Shown piece after piece: positions 8,284 to 16,590 of a stretch of DNA of 30,945 nucleotides; within the stretch, counting starts at the first letter, position 1, and every line of letters starts with the position of its first letter. Source of the stretch: DASWIG01 sp965371445 (GTDB lineage: Bacteria > Acidobacteriota > Thermoanaerobaculia > Multivoradales > J023); NCBI GenBank assembly GCA_965371445.1, contig CBDUYN010000122.1, positions 1-30,945 on the forward strand, in the 5' to 3' direction. Under the pieces are notes generated by a model. It did no database searches, was not told the origin of the DNA, and saw only the letters and a list, made by a program, of their open reading frames with translations. A program made the position numbers and the translations under genes.

Positions 8284-9030
8284 ATGACGGCGCTTTCCTA
8301 CCTCCTGCTCTTCGCCGTCGGCTGCGTGGCGGGTACCTTGAACGTCCTCGCTGGGGGAGGGTCGTTCCTCACCCTCCCGGCCCTGGTCTTTTTCGGCCTC
8401 CCGGCCACCATCGCCAACGCCACCAACCGCGTCGGCATCGTGATGCAGAACGTGGCGGCGGTCTGGAGCTTCCGGCGCCAGGGGGTCCATGAGCCCGGCG
8501 CTTTCGTCTGGGCGGCGTTGCCGGCGCTGGGCGGGGGCGCTCTCGGCGCGGGCCTGGCGCTGGTAACGAGCGACGAGATCTTCCAGCGGATCCTGGCCGT
8601 CCTGATGGTCGTCTTCGCGGTGTGGACGCTCGCCGGCCGGCACGTCACTCCCGAGGCGTCCCAGCCCCCCGGAGGGCGAAAGCTCGCGCTCGTCGCCGCG
8701 GGTTTTTTCGCCGCCGGCGTCTACGCCGGTTTCGTCCAGGCCGGTGTCGGCTTCCTGATCCTGGCGCTGACCACCGTGGCGGGGCTCGACTTGGTGCGCG
8801 GCAACGCGGTCAAGGTGACGGCGATCCTCGTTTTGACCGTCGCCGCACTGGCGATCTTCGCCGGGCAGGGCAAGGTCGACTGGCCCCTGGGCCTCGTGCT
8901 CGGCAGCGGCAACCTGGTGGGAGGCTTGATCGGAGCCCGGCTGACGGTGTGGAAAGGCCACGACTGGGTCCGCCGGTTCGTCGTCTTGACCGTCGTCGCC
9001 TTTGCCCTCAAGCTGTGGATCGACACCTGA
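8284..9030 (+). CDS. TauE/SafE-family membrane transporter
   Basis: 248 residues, eight predicted helices in two homologous halves. The first half has the family signature GTLNVLAGGGSFLTLPALVF and NATNRVGIVMQN; the second has VYAGFVQAGVGFLILAL and LVRGNAVKVTAILVL followed by LGSGNLVGGLIGARL. These are the two inverted repeats of the sulfite exporter/anion permease family. Members carry sulfite, sulfoacetate or other organic anions; nothing nearby (no sulfite or taurine metabolism) fixes the substrate. The ATG at 8284 lacks a clear Shine-Dalgarno sequence. The gap of 119 bp to the kinase gene suggests separate transcription. Confidence 0.92.
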   Translation: MTALSYLLLFAVGCVAGTLNVLAGGGSFLTLPALVFFGLPATIANATNRVGIVMQNVAAVWSFRRQGVHEPGAFVWAALPALGGGALGAGLALVTSDEIFQRILAVLMVVFAVWTLAGRHVTPEASQPPGGRKLALVAAGFFAAGVYAGFVQAGVGFLILALTTVAGLDLVRGNAVKVTAILVLTVAALAIFAGQGKVDWPLGLVLGSGNLVGGLIGARLTVWKGHDWVRRFVVLTVVAFALKLWIDT

Positions 9031-9149
9031 GGGCCTGGGCTCGGGAGGGCCGGATGCCGTTTTTCGTCGTAGACTGTGGTAGCTTCTCCACCAGGAGCCA
9101 GCGACCGGAGTGAGGGGCTTGGCCCGGTTTTTTCGCTCGGTCCGTCGTC

Positions 9150-12100
9150 ATGATTGGCCAGACCGTAGGGAACTACGAAATCCTCGACAAGATCGGGGAA
9201 GGCGGCATGGGTGTGGTGTACCGGGCCCGGGACGTGCGTCTCGACCGCCTGGTGGCCCTCAAGTTCCTGTCGCTCGAGATGGTCTCGAACCGGGAGCTGA
9301 AGCGCCGCTTCATCCAGGAGGCCAAGGCCGCTTCGGCTCTCGACCATCGGAACATCTGCACCATTCACGCCATCGACGAGACCCCCGAAGGCCAGCTCTT
9401 CATCGCCATGGCCTACTACGAGGGCGAGACGGTGAAGGCCAAGATGCGCCGCGGCCTGATGTCGGCGGGCGAGATCGTCGACGTCGGCGCCCAGGTCGCC
9501 GCGGGCCTCGCCGCCGCCCACGAGCTGGGCATCATCCATCTCGACGTCAAGCCCGCCAACCTGATCGTCACCCGCGACGGAACCGTCAAGATCCTCGACT
9601 TCGGCCTCTCCCGGTTCACCTCCCAGGTCTCCGAGCACAGCCACAGCGGACCGCTCATGGGGACGGTCGCCTACATGTCCCCGGAACGAGTCAAAGGCGA
9701 GAAGGCCGGCCCGGAAAGCGACATCTGGTCCCTGGGAGTCGTGCTCTACGAGATGGCGACGGGCACCCGGCCGTTCCAGGGCGGCAGCGACATGTCGGTC
9801 CTCTACGCCGTGGTGCACCGGGAGTTTGTGCCGCCGAACGAAAGGGTCCCGGACCTGCCCGACGAGCTCGACCGGATCATCCGCCGTACGCTCGTCAAAG
9901 ATCGGCGCTACCGCTACCGAAGCCTCACCCACCTCGCCGTCGACATCGAGAGCCTGCAGGCGTCCCAAAGCCTGACGGCGACGGTGCCCTGGATCTACCA
10001 TCGTCCGTGGCGCTACGGCAGCCGGCCGAAGCGCATCGCGGCGGGGCTCTTGGCCGTCGCCGTCGTGCTGATTCTGATCGGAGGCGTCACCTGGATGACC
10101 CGCCAGGCGCTCTACGGCGGCGGTCTCGGTCAGGGATCGGAGGTCCTCGGCCCTCAACGCGTCCTGGTGGCCGGCATCCGCAACCTGGGGGATTCGCAGC
10201 TCGATTGGACGGGAGTAGCGCTCGCCGAGCTCCTCTGGCTGGAGCTGCCGAGCGACCTTGAGCTGGCCTGGAGCCGCCCCGAGAACGATCCCTTGCGACT
10301 CGGCTTCCCCGATCTCGTCGAGCAACTCGGGTCGGGCAAGGGATTTCGCGCCAGAGCCCTGGAGCCGCTCCAGCTGGACTCCTACGGCGTGGTGGGCAGC
10401 GGGACCTTGAGCCCCGGCGACGGAGGCGCCGTCGCCGTCGAGATCGTCGTCCAGAGCTCGATCGACGCCAGGGTGATCGATACGATCAACGGCGAAGGGT
10501 CCGTCGAAGACCTCCCGGCTCTGGCCTCGTGGCTCGCCGCAAGGCTGCCCCGCAAGCTGGGCATCAATCCGCCGAGGGTTACCGAGATCGATCCGGGAAT
10601 GCCAAGCGACCCGGGGGCGGTGAGGGCCCTCCTGCGAGTCCGGGATTATCTGCGGCTCCTGGAGGGCGGAAAGGCCCGTAGCCTCTTGGAGAAGGCCCTG
10701 GAAGCCGAGCCGGACAACGTCCTGCTCCGACTCGCTCTCGTGGACACCCTCGAAATGCTGGGCCGGCTGGAGGAGGCGGGTGAGAAAGCCGAGCTTGCGT
10801 TTGCCGCCGCCAGGGACTCGTCTCTGAAGATCCGGGCCGACGCCTGGCTTCGAATCCTCGGCCTGCAGCGCGAGGGCCAGCGAGCCGCAGCCCTGGCCCA
10901 GGCCCTTTGGCGTCACGAGCAGGACCCCCTGAGGTGGGTGGATCGCGGCATTCAGCTGGCGATCTTGCTGAGCACGAACAACCACAACGTGAAGGCCCTG
11001 GAAGTCCTCGCCGTCCTCGAGGAGAAAGATCCGGAGGACCCGCGGATTCCCTATCGAATCGCGAAGGCGGCCTCGGACGAATCGCGCTCGCAGCAGCTCG
11101 AGGCCTCCGGACGCGCGATCGCCCTGGCGCAGAAACGAGATGCTCCCCTGATCGCCGCCAACGCCCTGCGGCTCGAAGGAGAAGCGTACCTCTGGGGATT
11201 CGGCGACCTCGCCGAGGCCAGGGCACGCTTCCAGCGGGCCTTGGAGGTCTTTGTCCGCGAAGGCGACGACTACAACCGCGCCAAGACCCTCAACTCCCTC
11301 GGCCTCCTGAGCGCCGAGGACTACGACCTGGTCGCCGCCAAGAGCTACCACGAGGAAGGGGCACGCCTGGCGGGAGCCCTCGGCGACCGTCGCCTGCGCA
11401 GCCGCATGTTGATCAACTCCGCCTTTGTCCTCCGGGATCGTGGGCTCTACAGGGCGGCCATCGACCTCTCCTACCAGGCCCTGGAAGAGCTCCAGCACCT
11501 CAAAGATCCCGTAGCCGCGGTGGTTTGCCGCTATAACATCATCGAGGGTCAGTGGAAGACAGGTCAATTCTCGGCGGCCCAGCAAAGCCTGGAGGAGATG
11601 GTCGAGATGCTTGCCGACCTCAACAACCCCGGCTTCGAGTCGCAGAGCCTGGCGCTCTACGGTCGCTTCCTCACCCTGAACGGCAACCTGGACGAGGCCG
11701 GCCAACAGCTGGACCGAGCCCTCGCGATGCAGCAGGACGACCTCGGCAACCAGATCTTGCTGGCCCATACCCTCCACTACCAGGCAGGGCTGCTCCACCT
11801 CCAGGGCGACCTGGAGGGCTCTCTGGCCAAGTTCGAGCAGGCCGGAGAGCTTCTCGTCGAAAGCCGGGAGCTGTCTCGGGTCGAGACCGGGAAAGCCGAG
11901 GTCCTGATCGACATGGGCAGGCTCCAGGAAGCCCAGGAGCACATCGAGAAGGCTCTGGAGGTCCAGGACTCCTTGAGCGATCCTTCCTGGGCCGCCCAGT
12001 CACGCATCGTCCGGATCAGGAGCTGGATCCTCGAAGAGAGGTTCGCCGAGGCCGTGGACCTGGCGGAATCCGTGCTCTCGGAGCTGAACCGGAGCGACGT

Positions 12101-12488
12101 CGTGCTGGAAAAGGCCCAGACCTATTCACTCCTCGCACAGGGCTACCTGGGCTTGAACGAGCCGCAAAAGGCCCAGGAGGTCAACACCGCGGCCGCGGAG
12201 ACCCTCAGCGAGATCCCCAGCCCCGTTTTCCGGCTGCCGGTCCAAATCACGGCGGCTCTGATCCAGGCCAACAACGGCGACGCCGACGGCGCCAGCGACG
12301 AGCTCGAGCGGCTTCTTGCCCTCGCGACGGCACAGGGATTCCGTGGCCGCGCCCTGGAGATCGAGCTCGCTCTGGGAGAAACCGGCAGCAGAGGTCGGGC
12401 CCATGTCCTCGACCTCGCCAAGAGTGCCGACGTCCTGGGCTATCGGCTCATCGCCGACAAGGCACGAAGCCTAGCTGCGTACAGGTAA
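9150..12488 (+). CDS. membrane Ser/Thr protein kinase with C-terminal TPR array (non-RD type)
   Basis: 1112 residues. The cytoplasmic kinase domain (about 9-270) has the P-loop GEGGMGVV (16-23), K38, E57 of helix C, the catalytic loop HLDVKPANL with D132, K134 and N137, DFG at 150-152 and SPE at 177-179. The usual HRD arginine is leucine, so it is a non-RD kinase; all catalytic residues remain and activity is expected. A single transmembrane helix lies at about 295-317. Residues about 335-480 resemble the soluble module that often precedes TPRs in bacterial kinase and cyclase sensors (VLVAGIRNLGDSQLDWTG and GVVGSGTLSPG). From about 490 to the end there are many TPR-like helical pairs (ARFQRALEVFVREGDDYNRA, LAKFEQAGELLVESREL), placed outside the cytoplasm by topology. 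It starts at the ATG at 9150 without an obvious ribosome site. Confidence 0.93.
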   Translation: MIGQTVGNYEILDKIGEGGMGVVYRARDVRLDRLVALKFLSLEMVSNRELKRRFIQEAKAASALDHRNICTIHAIDETPEGQLFIAMAYYEGETVKAKMRRGLMSAGEIVDVGAQVAAGLAAAHELGIIHLDVKPANLIVTRDGTVKILDFGLSRFTSQVSEHSHSGPLMGTVAYMSPERVKGEKAGPESDIWSLGVVLYEMATGTRPFQGGSDMSVLYAVVHREFVPPNERVPDLPDELDRIIRRTLVKDRRYRYRSLTHLAVDIESLQASQSLTATVPWIYHRPWRYGSRPKRIAAGLLAVAVVLILIGGVTWMTRQALYGGGLGQGSEVLGPQRVLVAGIRNLGDSQLDWTGVALAELLWLELPSDLELAWSRPENDPLRLGFPDLVEQLGSGKGFRARALEPLQLDSYGVVGSGTLSPGDGGAVAVEIVVQSSIDARVIDTINGEGSVEDLPALASWLAARLPRKLGINPPRVTEIDPGMPSDPGAVRALLRVRDYLRLLEGGKARSLLEKALEAEPDNVLLRLALVDTLEMLGRLEEAGEKAELAFAAARDSSLKIRADAWLRILGLQREGQRAAALAQALWRHEQDPLRWVDRGIQLAILLSTNNHNVKALEVLAVLEEKDPEDPRIPYRIAKAASDESRSQQLEASGRAIALAQKRDAPLIAANALRLEGEAYLWGFGDLAEARARFQRALEVFVREGDDYNRAKTLNSLGLLSAEDYDLVAAKSYHEEGARLAGALGDRRLRSRMLINSAFVLRDRGLYRAAIDLSYQALEELQHLKDPVAAVVCRYNIIEGQWKTGQFSAAQQSLEEMVEMLADLNNPGFESQSLALYGRFLTLNGNLDEAGQQLDRALAMQQDDLGNQILLAHTLHYQAGLLHLQGDLEGSLAKFEQAGELLVESRELSRVETGKAEVLIDMGRLQEAQEHIEKALEVQDSLSDPSWAAQSRIVRIRSWILEERFAEAVDLAESVLSELNRSDVVLEKAQTYSLLAQGYLGLNEPQKAQEVNTAAAETLSEIPSPVFRLPVQITAALIQANNGDADGASDELERLLALATAQGFRGRALEIELALGETGSRGRAHVLDLAKSADVLGYRLIADKARSLAAYR

Positions 12489-12556
12489 CGCGGCAGGGGC
12501 GAGAGACACCGCAACGTCGGCTAGAACCACGACAGGTCAGGCGCCTTCTCAAGCAT

Positions 12557-12603
12557 TCCGACTGGTCGGTCGGTCGACCGGGTACGCCTACCGACCGGTC
12601 GGT
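12557..12603. promoter_or_regulatory. pair of operator-like palindromes (ACCGACCGGTCGGT type)
   Basis: ACCGACCGGTCGGT at 12590-12603 is a perfect 14-bp palindrome. TCCGACTGGTCGGT at 12557-12570 is a degenerate copy with two differences, 33 bp away (about three helical turns). Length and symmetry fit a TetR-family dimer site. A third copy, with one difference, lies at 28905-28918 before another gene. No TetR-type gene is in the window, so the regulator is encoded elsewhere if the sites are real. The sites lie about 300 bp before the exported repeat protein gene. Confidence 0.55.
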
Positions 12604-12734
12604 TTACTACTCGCTTCGCCTCTGTTTGAGCCTGCCGGAAAGGGCTCACGCGTTCTTCATACGGTTTCACTCGACGCCTCGCGCTATCAGAAAAACCTAT
12701 ACATATAGACATTAGACTATATACGGGTGCCATA

Positions 12735-12763
12735 TTGCGTCCTCTTCCCTAAATATGTTATAT
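12735..12763 (+). promoter_or_regulatory. possible sigma-70-type promoter
   Basis: TTGCGT (12735-12740), a 17-bp spacer and TTATAT (12758-12763) sit within the AT-rich stretch before the exported repeat protein. The boxes are imperfect; local AT-richness is the main support. Transcription would start near 12770 and leave a leader of about 120 nt. Confidence 0.3.
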
Positions 12764-12888
12764 CTATCCTTGTCGGGCTAGGGGCGCTCGACTCACGACC
12801 CGTGACGCCAAGCTCCATCCATCGGGAAGAGCAAGCCCTGATGGACGAAACCCAAAGATCCGAAGCTGAGATCGCAAGGAGGTCAGAC

Positions 12889-14136
12889 ATGAGCCAAAGA
12901 ACGAGAGAACAACGGAGCAGACGTCTTCGTCTGTTCGCGAGCACGGGGTCGACCCTTCTTCTGGGTTTCCTCCTGATCCTCAGCTTCGCCTGGGGCGGTC
13001 TGGCCGCGGACTCGAACAGCGGATGGAACCTCGCCCAGGGACGCGAGCCGGTCGCGACGACCAACGCCAACGGCGAGGTCTTCGTTCTTTGGGAGAGGCC
13101 GCAGGGCGGCCTCGCCGGGAAGGCGATCGACGCCTGGGGTGATCCCCGGGGCCTGGAATTCCCGATCCCCGGCCTCGTCGGCGGAGAGCGGCGGCCGGCG
13201 GCGGCCTGGCTCGACGACGACCAGGTCGTGATCGCCTGGGAGAGCCCGGCGTCGGGCTCCGACGTCCAGGTCCAGCAGTTCGGCTACCGTCTCGGCGACA
13301 ATTTCCTCGTTTCGAGCGGTGAGCCGATCGAGCTCTCGGAGGCGCTCTACCCGGCCCTCGCCGCCGACGAGGACGGCTTTGCCGTCGCCTGGACGTCCGT
13401 GGCGCCGGGAGGCCCAAACGGACAGCACTTTCTCGCCTTCTTCGACCGCCAGCCGCAGGACGCTACGCTGGCGATCCGGGGCAGAAGGCTCGGCGACAAC
13501 TTCCGGGTCGGACAGCCCGGTGCCGTCACGCCGCCGGGGATCGCCGTCGCCGAAGGAACCGGTGCGGCGCTGGTGGTCTGGGAAAACGCCGGCAAGGACA
13601 TCATGGCCGTCGCTTTCCGGGACCGGGCCAGGCTCGGCGACAATTTCCGCATCAACGCGTCTCGCGAGGGGCAGCAGAGCTCTCCGGCGGTGACCGCGAC
13701 GCTCGACGGCAATTTCCTGGTGGTCTGGGAAAGCCGGCATCCCAGCGGCGGTGAGCGGCAGATCTACGGGTCGCGAGTCGCGGGCTGGGGGAGAAGGCTC
13801 GGCGACAACTTCCGCATCACCTCGGCTCCCTCCTTCGCTCCGCAGCGCCCGTCGCTGGCAGCGGATCCCTGGGGCCGGCAGATCGTGATCTGGAGCCAGG
13901 GCGATCCGTCCGAAGCTGCGATCATGGCGCAGTCGATCTTCCTCGACGGCACCGCGAACGGACCCGCGTTCCGGGTCGATTCGGGCGATCCGTTCCCCGG
14001 CGCGCCGCGGGTGACCCGAGGCGGCCAGGGCACCGACTTCATCGTCCTCTGGGAAAACGACGAGACGTCGGAGAACCCCGACATCCGCGTCCGATTCCTC
14101 ACCGGACCGTACGAGCTCGAGGGTGACGACGAGTAG
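12889..14136 (+). CDS. exported repeat protein with RLGDNFR motifs
   Basis: 415 residues. The ATG at 12889 follows a near-perfect AAGGAGG by 6 nt, which decides the start. The N-terminus is basic, then a long hydrophobic segment (STLLLGFLLILSFAWGGLAA), i.e. a signal peptide or anchor. The mature part consists of irregular units of about 45-65 residues with a W-E-S/N strand (FLVVWESRHP, ALVVWENAG, FIVLWENDE) and the motif RLGDNF[LR][VI] at about 134, 200, 247 and 302. The alternation of PAVA-type and VVWE-type strands suggests a beta-propeller or similar all-beta fold; proteins with related LG-x-x-F-x-V-N and VVWES repeats are common in bacterial secretomes but have no assigned activity. I infer an extracellular or periplasmic location. 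It ends at a TAG followed by two hairpins. Confidence 0.8.
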   Translation: MSQRTREQRSRRLRLFASTGSTLLLGFLLILSFAWGGLAADSNSGWNLAQGREPVATTNANGEVFVLWERPQGGLAGKAIDAWGDPRGLEFPIPGLVGGERRPAAAWLDDDQVVIAWESPASGSDVQVQQFGYRLGDNFLVSSGEPIELSEALYPALAADEDGFAVAWTSVAPGGPNGQHFLAFFDRQPQDATLAIRGRRLGDNFRVGQPGAVTPPGIAVAEGTGAALVVWENAGKDIMAVAFRDRARLGDNFRINASREGQQSSPAVTATLDGNFLVVWESRHPSGGERQIYGSRVAGWGRRLGDNFRITSAPSFAPQRPSLAADPWGRQIVIWSQGDPSEAAIMAQSIFLDGTANGPAFRVDSGDPFPGAPRVTRGGQGTDFIVLWENDETSENPDIRVRFLTGPYELEGDDE

Positions 14137-14146
14137 GGACCGCAGC

Positions 14147-14165
14147 GAGCCGGGTTTCCCGGCTC
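14147..14165 (+). terminator. short GC hairpin after the repeat protein
   Basis: GAGCCGGG-TTT-CCCGGCTC forms a perfect 8-bp stem with a 3-nt loop, starting 11 nt after the stop codon. No T-run follows, so alone it would be a weak terminator; it lies just before a longer hairpin with a T-run. Confidence 0.5.
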
Positions 14166-14180
14166 CCCGGCCTTGAGCCA

Positions 14181-14214
14181 CGCCGAGCGTCCAGGTGGAC
14201 GCTCGGCGCTTTTG
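14181..14214. terminator. intrinsic terminator between convergent genes
   Basis: CGCCGAGCGTCC (14181-14192) pairs perfectly with GGACGCTCGGCG (14197-14208) over 12 bp with a 4-nt loop, followed by CTTTTG. It sits between the ends of two convergent genes and could act in both directions, although the T-run is on the plus-strand side. Confidence 0.8.
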
Positions 14215-14221
14215 CGTTGGC

Positions 14222-16027
14222 CTAGCTTGCCTCCCGCTTCGCCGGCCCGGAGCCCGGTATCACCAGCGTCGGCGCCGCCGACGGCTCCTGGACGGCGCGG
14301 AGGCCGCCGCCGCGCGCGGTGCGAATGTGCTCGCGCGCGCCGCCGCGGCGAAGTGTCTCGGCCACTTCCTCGTGCTTCTGCCGAAGGGCCACTTCCAGAG
14401 GCGTCGCTCCCGACGGATCGACCGCATTGGGATCGCCTCCGTGCTGTAAGAGCAGCCTCACCAGCTCGACGTCGCCCGCCCGGGCGGCGACGTGGAGCGC
14501 CGTACGGCCCGATTCGCTCCCCGGATTCGCCCCCGACGCCAGGAGGCGCTTCGCCGTCTCGGCGTCGCGCGAGGAGATCGTCGCCATGAGCAGGCTCTCG
14601 CCCTCGCCCACGGTCGCGTTGACGTCGGCGCCGCGCTCCATCAGGAGGCTCATCATCTCGTCATGGCCCGCGGTGGCGGCGACGAGGAGAGGCGTCTGGC
14701 CCGAGCCGTCGCGTACGTCGGGCGCGGCACCGTTACGCAGCAGCATCTCCGCCATGCCGATGTTGCCCAGGGACGCGGCGATGTGGAGGGGCGCATAGCC
14801 CAGGTCGTCCGGCGAGCGGCGGTTGACCGCCGCCCCGTGACGCACGAGCGTACGCGCCGCCTTCAGCTCGTCACTCATGACCGCCAGCTGCATAGCCAGG
14901 ACGTCGTCGTGCACACAGTTCGGGTCGGCGCCGCCTTCGAGGAGCTTTTCCAGGCGGGACAGCTCGCCGTTCCTGACCGCCTGGTGGAGACGGCGCGGCG
15001 AGCGCACGAAGCTTCCCCGCGCCAAGAGCACTACCGCAACGACGAAGGCCACCCCGGCGAGGCCCAGCCCCACCGGCAGGAACCGATCCACGAGTCCCTC
15101 CCGGCGCACCTGACGCAGCGTCTCGGCGAGCTTGACCGCCCCCACCACCTCGGCCCGCTCGAGGAGGCTCTGGGGGCTCTCGTCGATGCTCTGCAGGAGG
15201 TAGCGGGTCATCGCTTCCTGGTCGCCTCCCGCCGCCCGCTCCAGATCCCCGTAGCGCACCACGGCACCGGAATCGACGGCCAGCCCCACGAGGTCCCTCT
15301 CGCCGACGTCGATCGCCGCGCGCAGGAAGTAGGCGAGGGCCGCCTCGCGGTTCTCGTCGCGGATCGCGAGCGCCATCCAATCCCGCGCCCGGGCGCGGTC
15401 CATGATCGCCAGGAGGTTGACGTCGGGAGGCAGGAGGGCGACATCGGCACCCTGCTCGAGGAAAAGCTCGGCGGCCTCCGCGTTGCCCCGCTCTACGGCG
15501 AGGCGAAGCCCTGCGTCGGCGGAGGCGCCGTGCTCCAGGAGCTCTTTCGAGAGCTCCAAGGCGTTGTCGCCCCTGAGCGCCCGTTCGAAAAGCTCCTCCT
15601 CCGTAGCCTCCGGCCCCGGCACCGGGGCGCCCGCCGCCAGCAGCAGGTGAACGAGCCTCAGGTTGTCGTTGCCCACCGCCGCCTGCAACGGATTGTCGGA
15701 AGTCTCGGCGGGATCGGCGCCCACCCGCAGCAGCATCTCCACGATCGCCTCGCTGTTGAGCGTCGCCGCGGTGCCCAGCGGGCTGGGGTTCCCGAAGTCG
15801 ACCTCGATCGTGGCGCCGTCGAGCAGCACCCGCCGGACCTCGGCAGCGTCGTTCATCTCGATGGCCAGGAAGAGCTCCTCGCGCAGGTCCCGCTCGGGGG
15901 CCTCCTCCTGGGCCACCGCCGGAGCGGCGATCGTCAGGGCGAGCAGGAGGACGGCAAGGGGCGGAAAGCTCCGGCGCATGGGTGAGCGACCTCTCCTCGA
16001 GCTGCTTGGTGAAGACGCGGCGCTCAT
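14222..16027 (-). CDS. two-sided ankyrin-repeat membrane protein
   Basis: 601 residues. A basic N-terminus and hydrophobic segment (FPPLAVLLLALTIAAPAVA) form a signal peptide. Residues about 45-310 hold divergent ankyrin-like repeats (AIVEMLLRVGADPAETSDNP, LRLVHLLLAAGAPVP, AELFLEQGADVALL). A transmembrane helix follows (VGLGLAGVAFVVAVVLLARG, about 316-336). Residues about 345-570 hold canonical ankyrin repeats (GYAPLHIAASLGNIGMAEML, GRTALHVAARAGDVELVRLL). With signal cleavage, the first array would be periplasmic and the second cytoplasmic. The ATG at 16027 has GAGGA 7 nt before it; an alternative ATG at 15979 begins nearer the hydrophobic core. It lies 10 bp after the YkgJ-type gene, so the two form an operon. 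It presumably binds partner proteins; none can be named. Confidence 0.85.
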   Translation of the reverse strand: MSAASSPSSSRRGRSPMRRSFPPLAVLLLALTIAAPAVAQEEAPERDLREELFLAIEMNDAAEVRRVLLDGATIEVDFGNPSPLGTAATLNSEAIVEMLLRVGADPAETSDNPLQAAVGNDNLRLVHLLLAAGAPVPGPEATEEELFERALRGDNALELSKELLEHGASADAGLRLAVERGNAEAAELFLEQGADVALLPPDVNLLAIMDRARARDWMALAIRDENREAALAYFLRAAIDVGERDLVGLAVDSGAVVRYGDLERAAGGDQEAMTRYLLQSIDESPQSLLERAEVVGAVKLAETLRQVRREGLVDRFLPVGLGLAGVAFVVAVVLLARGSFVRSPRRLHQAVRNGELSRLEKLLEGGADPNCVHDDVLAMQLAVMSDELKAARTLVRHGAAVNRRSPDDLGYAPLHIAASLGNIGMAEMLLRNGAAPDVRDGSGQTPLLVAATAGHDEMMSLLMERGADVNATVGEGESLLMATISSRDAETAKRLLASGANPGSESGRTALHVAARAGDVELVRLLLQHGGDPNAVDPSGATPLEVALRQKHEEVAETLRRGGAREHIRTARGGGLRAVQEPSAAPTLVIPGSGPAKREAS

Positions 16028-16037
16028 GACTCTGTCC

Positions 16038-16502
16038 TCATGAGGCGTTCCTCACGGCGCCTCCTCGACCTTTCCGAACCAGACCGTCGTCGCTGCGGAA
16101 GACCTCGATCCGGACGAGGTCGAAGTGGCGGCCCCGGTTCATGCCCGGGCAACCCTGGGCCTCGATCTCCCACGTCCGCTTCGAGGCGAGCACCCGGTCC
16201 CAGAACGGCCAGGTACGGCACTGGCACGGACGGTCCTCGTAGACCGTGCAGCCCTGGTCGCGGTCGTAGAAGATGCAGTCGTAGCCCTCGGTCTCCGTCA
16301 GGCTCGTCCCCCACCCTGGGACGTAGCGCGTGTAGCGCCGCCGGAGCTCTTCCTCCGCGAGGCCGAGCCGCCGCGCCAGCCGCCGGAGATCCTCGTCGTC
16401 GACCCACACGTAGCCCGGGGAACCGCCGCAGCAGTTCCCGCACCGGGTGCACTCGAAGCGCAGCCCTTCCCGATACCACGGTCTGTCGTCGTCACGTTCC
16501 AT
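16038..16502 (-). CDS. YkgJ-family cysteine-cluster protein
   Basis: 154 residues. The N-terminal RFECTRCGNCCGGSPGYVWV carries the C-x2-C-x2-CC cluster, and downstream CIFYDRDQGCTVYEDRPCQC plus QGCPGM supply the remaining cysteines of the YkgJ/UPF0153 zinc- or iron-cluster fold (putative zinc- or iron-chelating domain). The function of the family is not known. I chose the ATG at 16502, which puts the first Cys cluster about 20 residues in as in relatives; the frame extends upstream to 16613 but that part is Arg-rich and overlaps the divergent promoter region. It is followed after 10 bp by the ankyrin gene and is divergent from the sigma-factor gene. Confidence 0.88.
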   Translation of the reverse strand: MERDDDRPWYREGLRFECTRCGNCCGGSPGYVWVDDEDLRRLARRLGLAEEELRRRYTRYVPGWGTSLTETEGYDCIFYDRDQGCTVYEDRPCQCRTWPFWDRVLASKRTWEIEAQGCPGMNRGRHFDLVRIEVFRSDDGLVRKGRGGAVRNAS

Positions 16503-16590
16503 CTGCCGAGCCGGGATCTTAGCACCCGCCCGGCGCCGATTTTCCCGTCCGCGGTTGCGATTCGGCACCCTGCGGTGTCCAAGAGATGTT
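16503..16590. promoter_or_regulatory. divergent intergenic region between the YkgJ and sigma-factor genes
   Basis: About 90 bp (about 150 bp if the sigma factor starts at 16657) that must contain both promoters. I see no convincing box pair and no clear self-recognition motif of an ECF factor. Confidence 0.3.

Larger units (their letters stand above)
12489..12888. other. 400-bp regulatory region before the exported repeat protein
   Basis: No gene is supported here. The region contains two palindromic operator-like sites (12557-12603), then an AT-rich stretch of about 100 bp (12690-12790), unusual in this GC-rich window, with a possible sigma-70 promoter, and a strong ribosome site AAGGAGG (12876-12882) before the next gene. 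An in-frame ATG at 12841 exists but has no comparable ribosome site. Confidence 0.6.

Noticed and set aside
8721..11942. Very long open frame on the minus strand opposite the kinase-TPR gene
   Set aside because: It lies wholly antisense to a well-supported gene, also covers the permease 3' end, and shows no domain; GC-rich third positions keep the opposite frame open.
12775..12860. Possible cyclic-di-GMP (GEMM) riboswitch in the leader of the exported repeat protein
   Set aside because: GACGCCAAGC and GAGCAAGCCC vaguely recall GEMM segments, but the conserved order and the closing helices cannot be drawn.
16209..16235. Second sigma-54-like sequence (TGGCACGGACGG)
   Set aside because: It has a -24-like box but no TTGC at the required distance and lies inside the YkgJ coding sequence.
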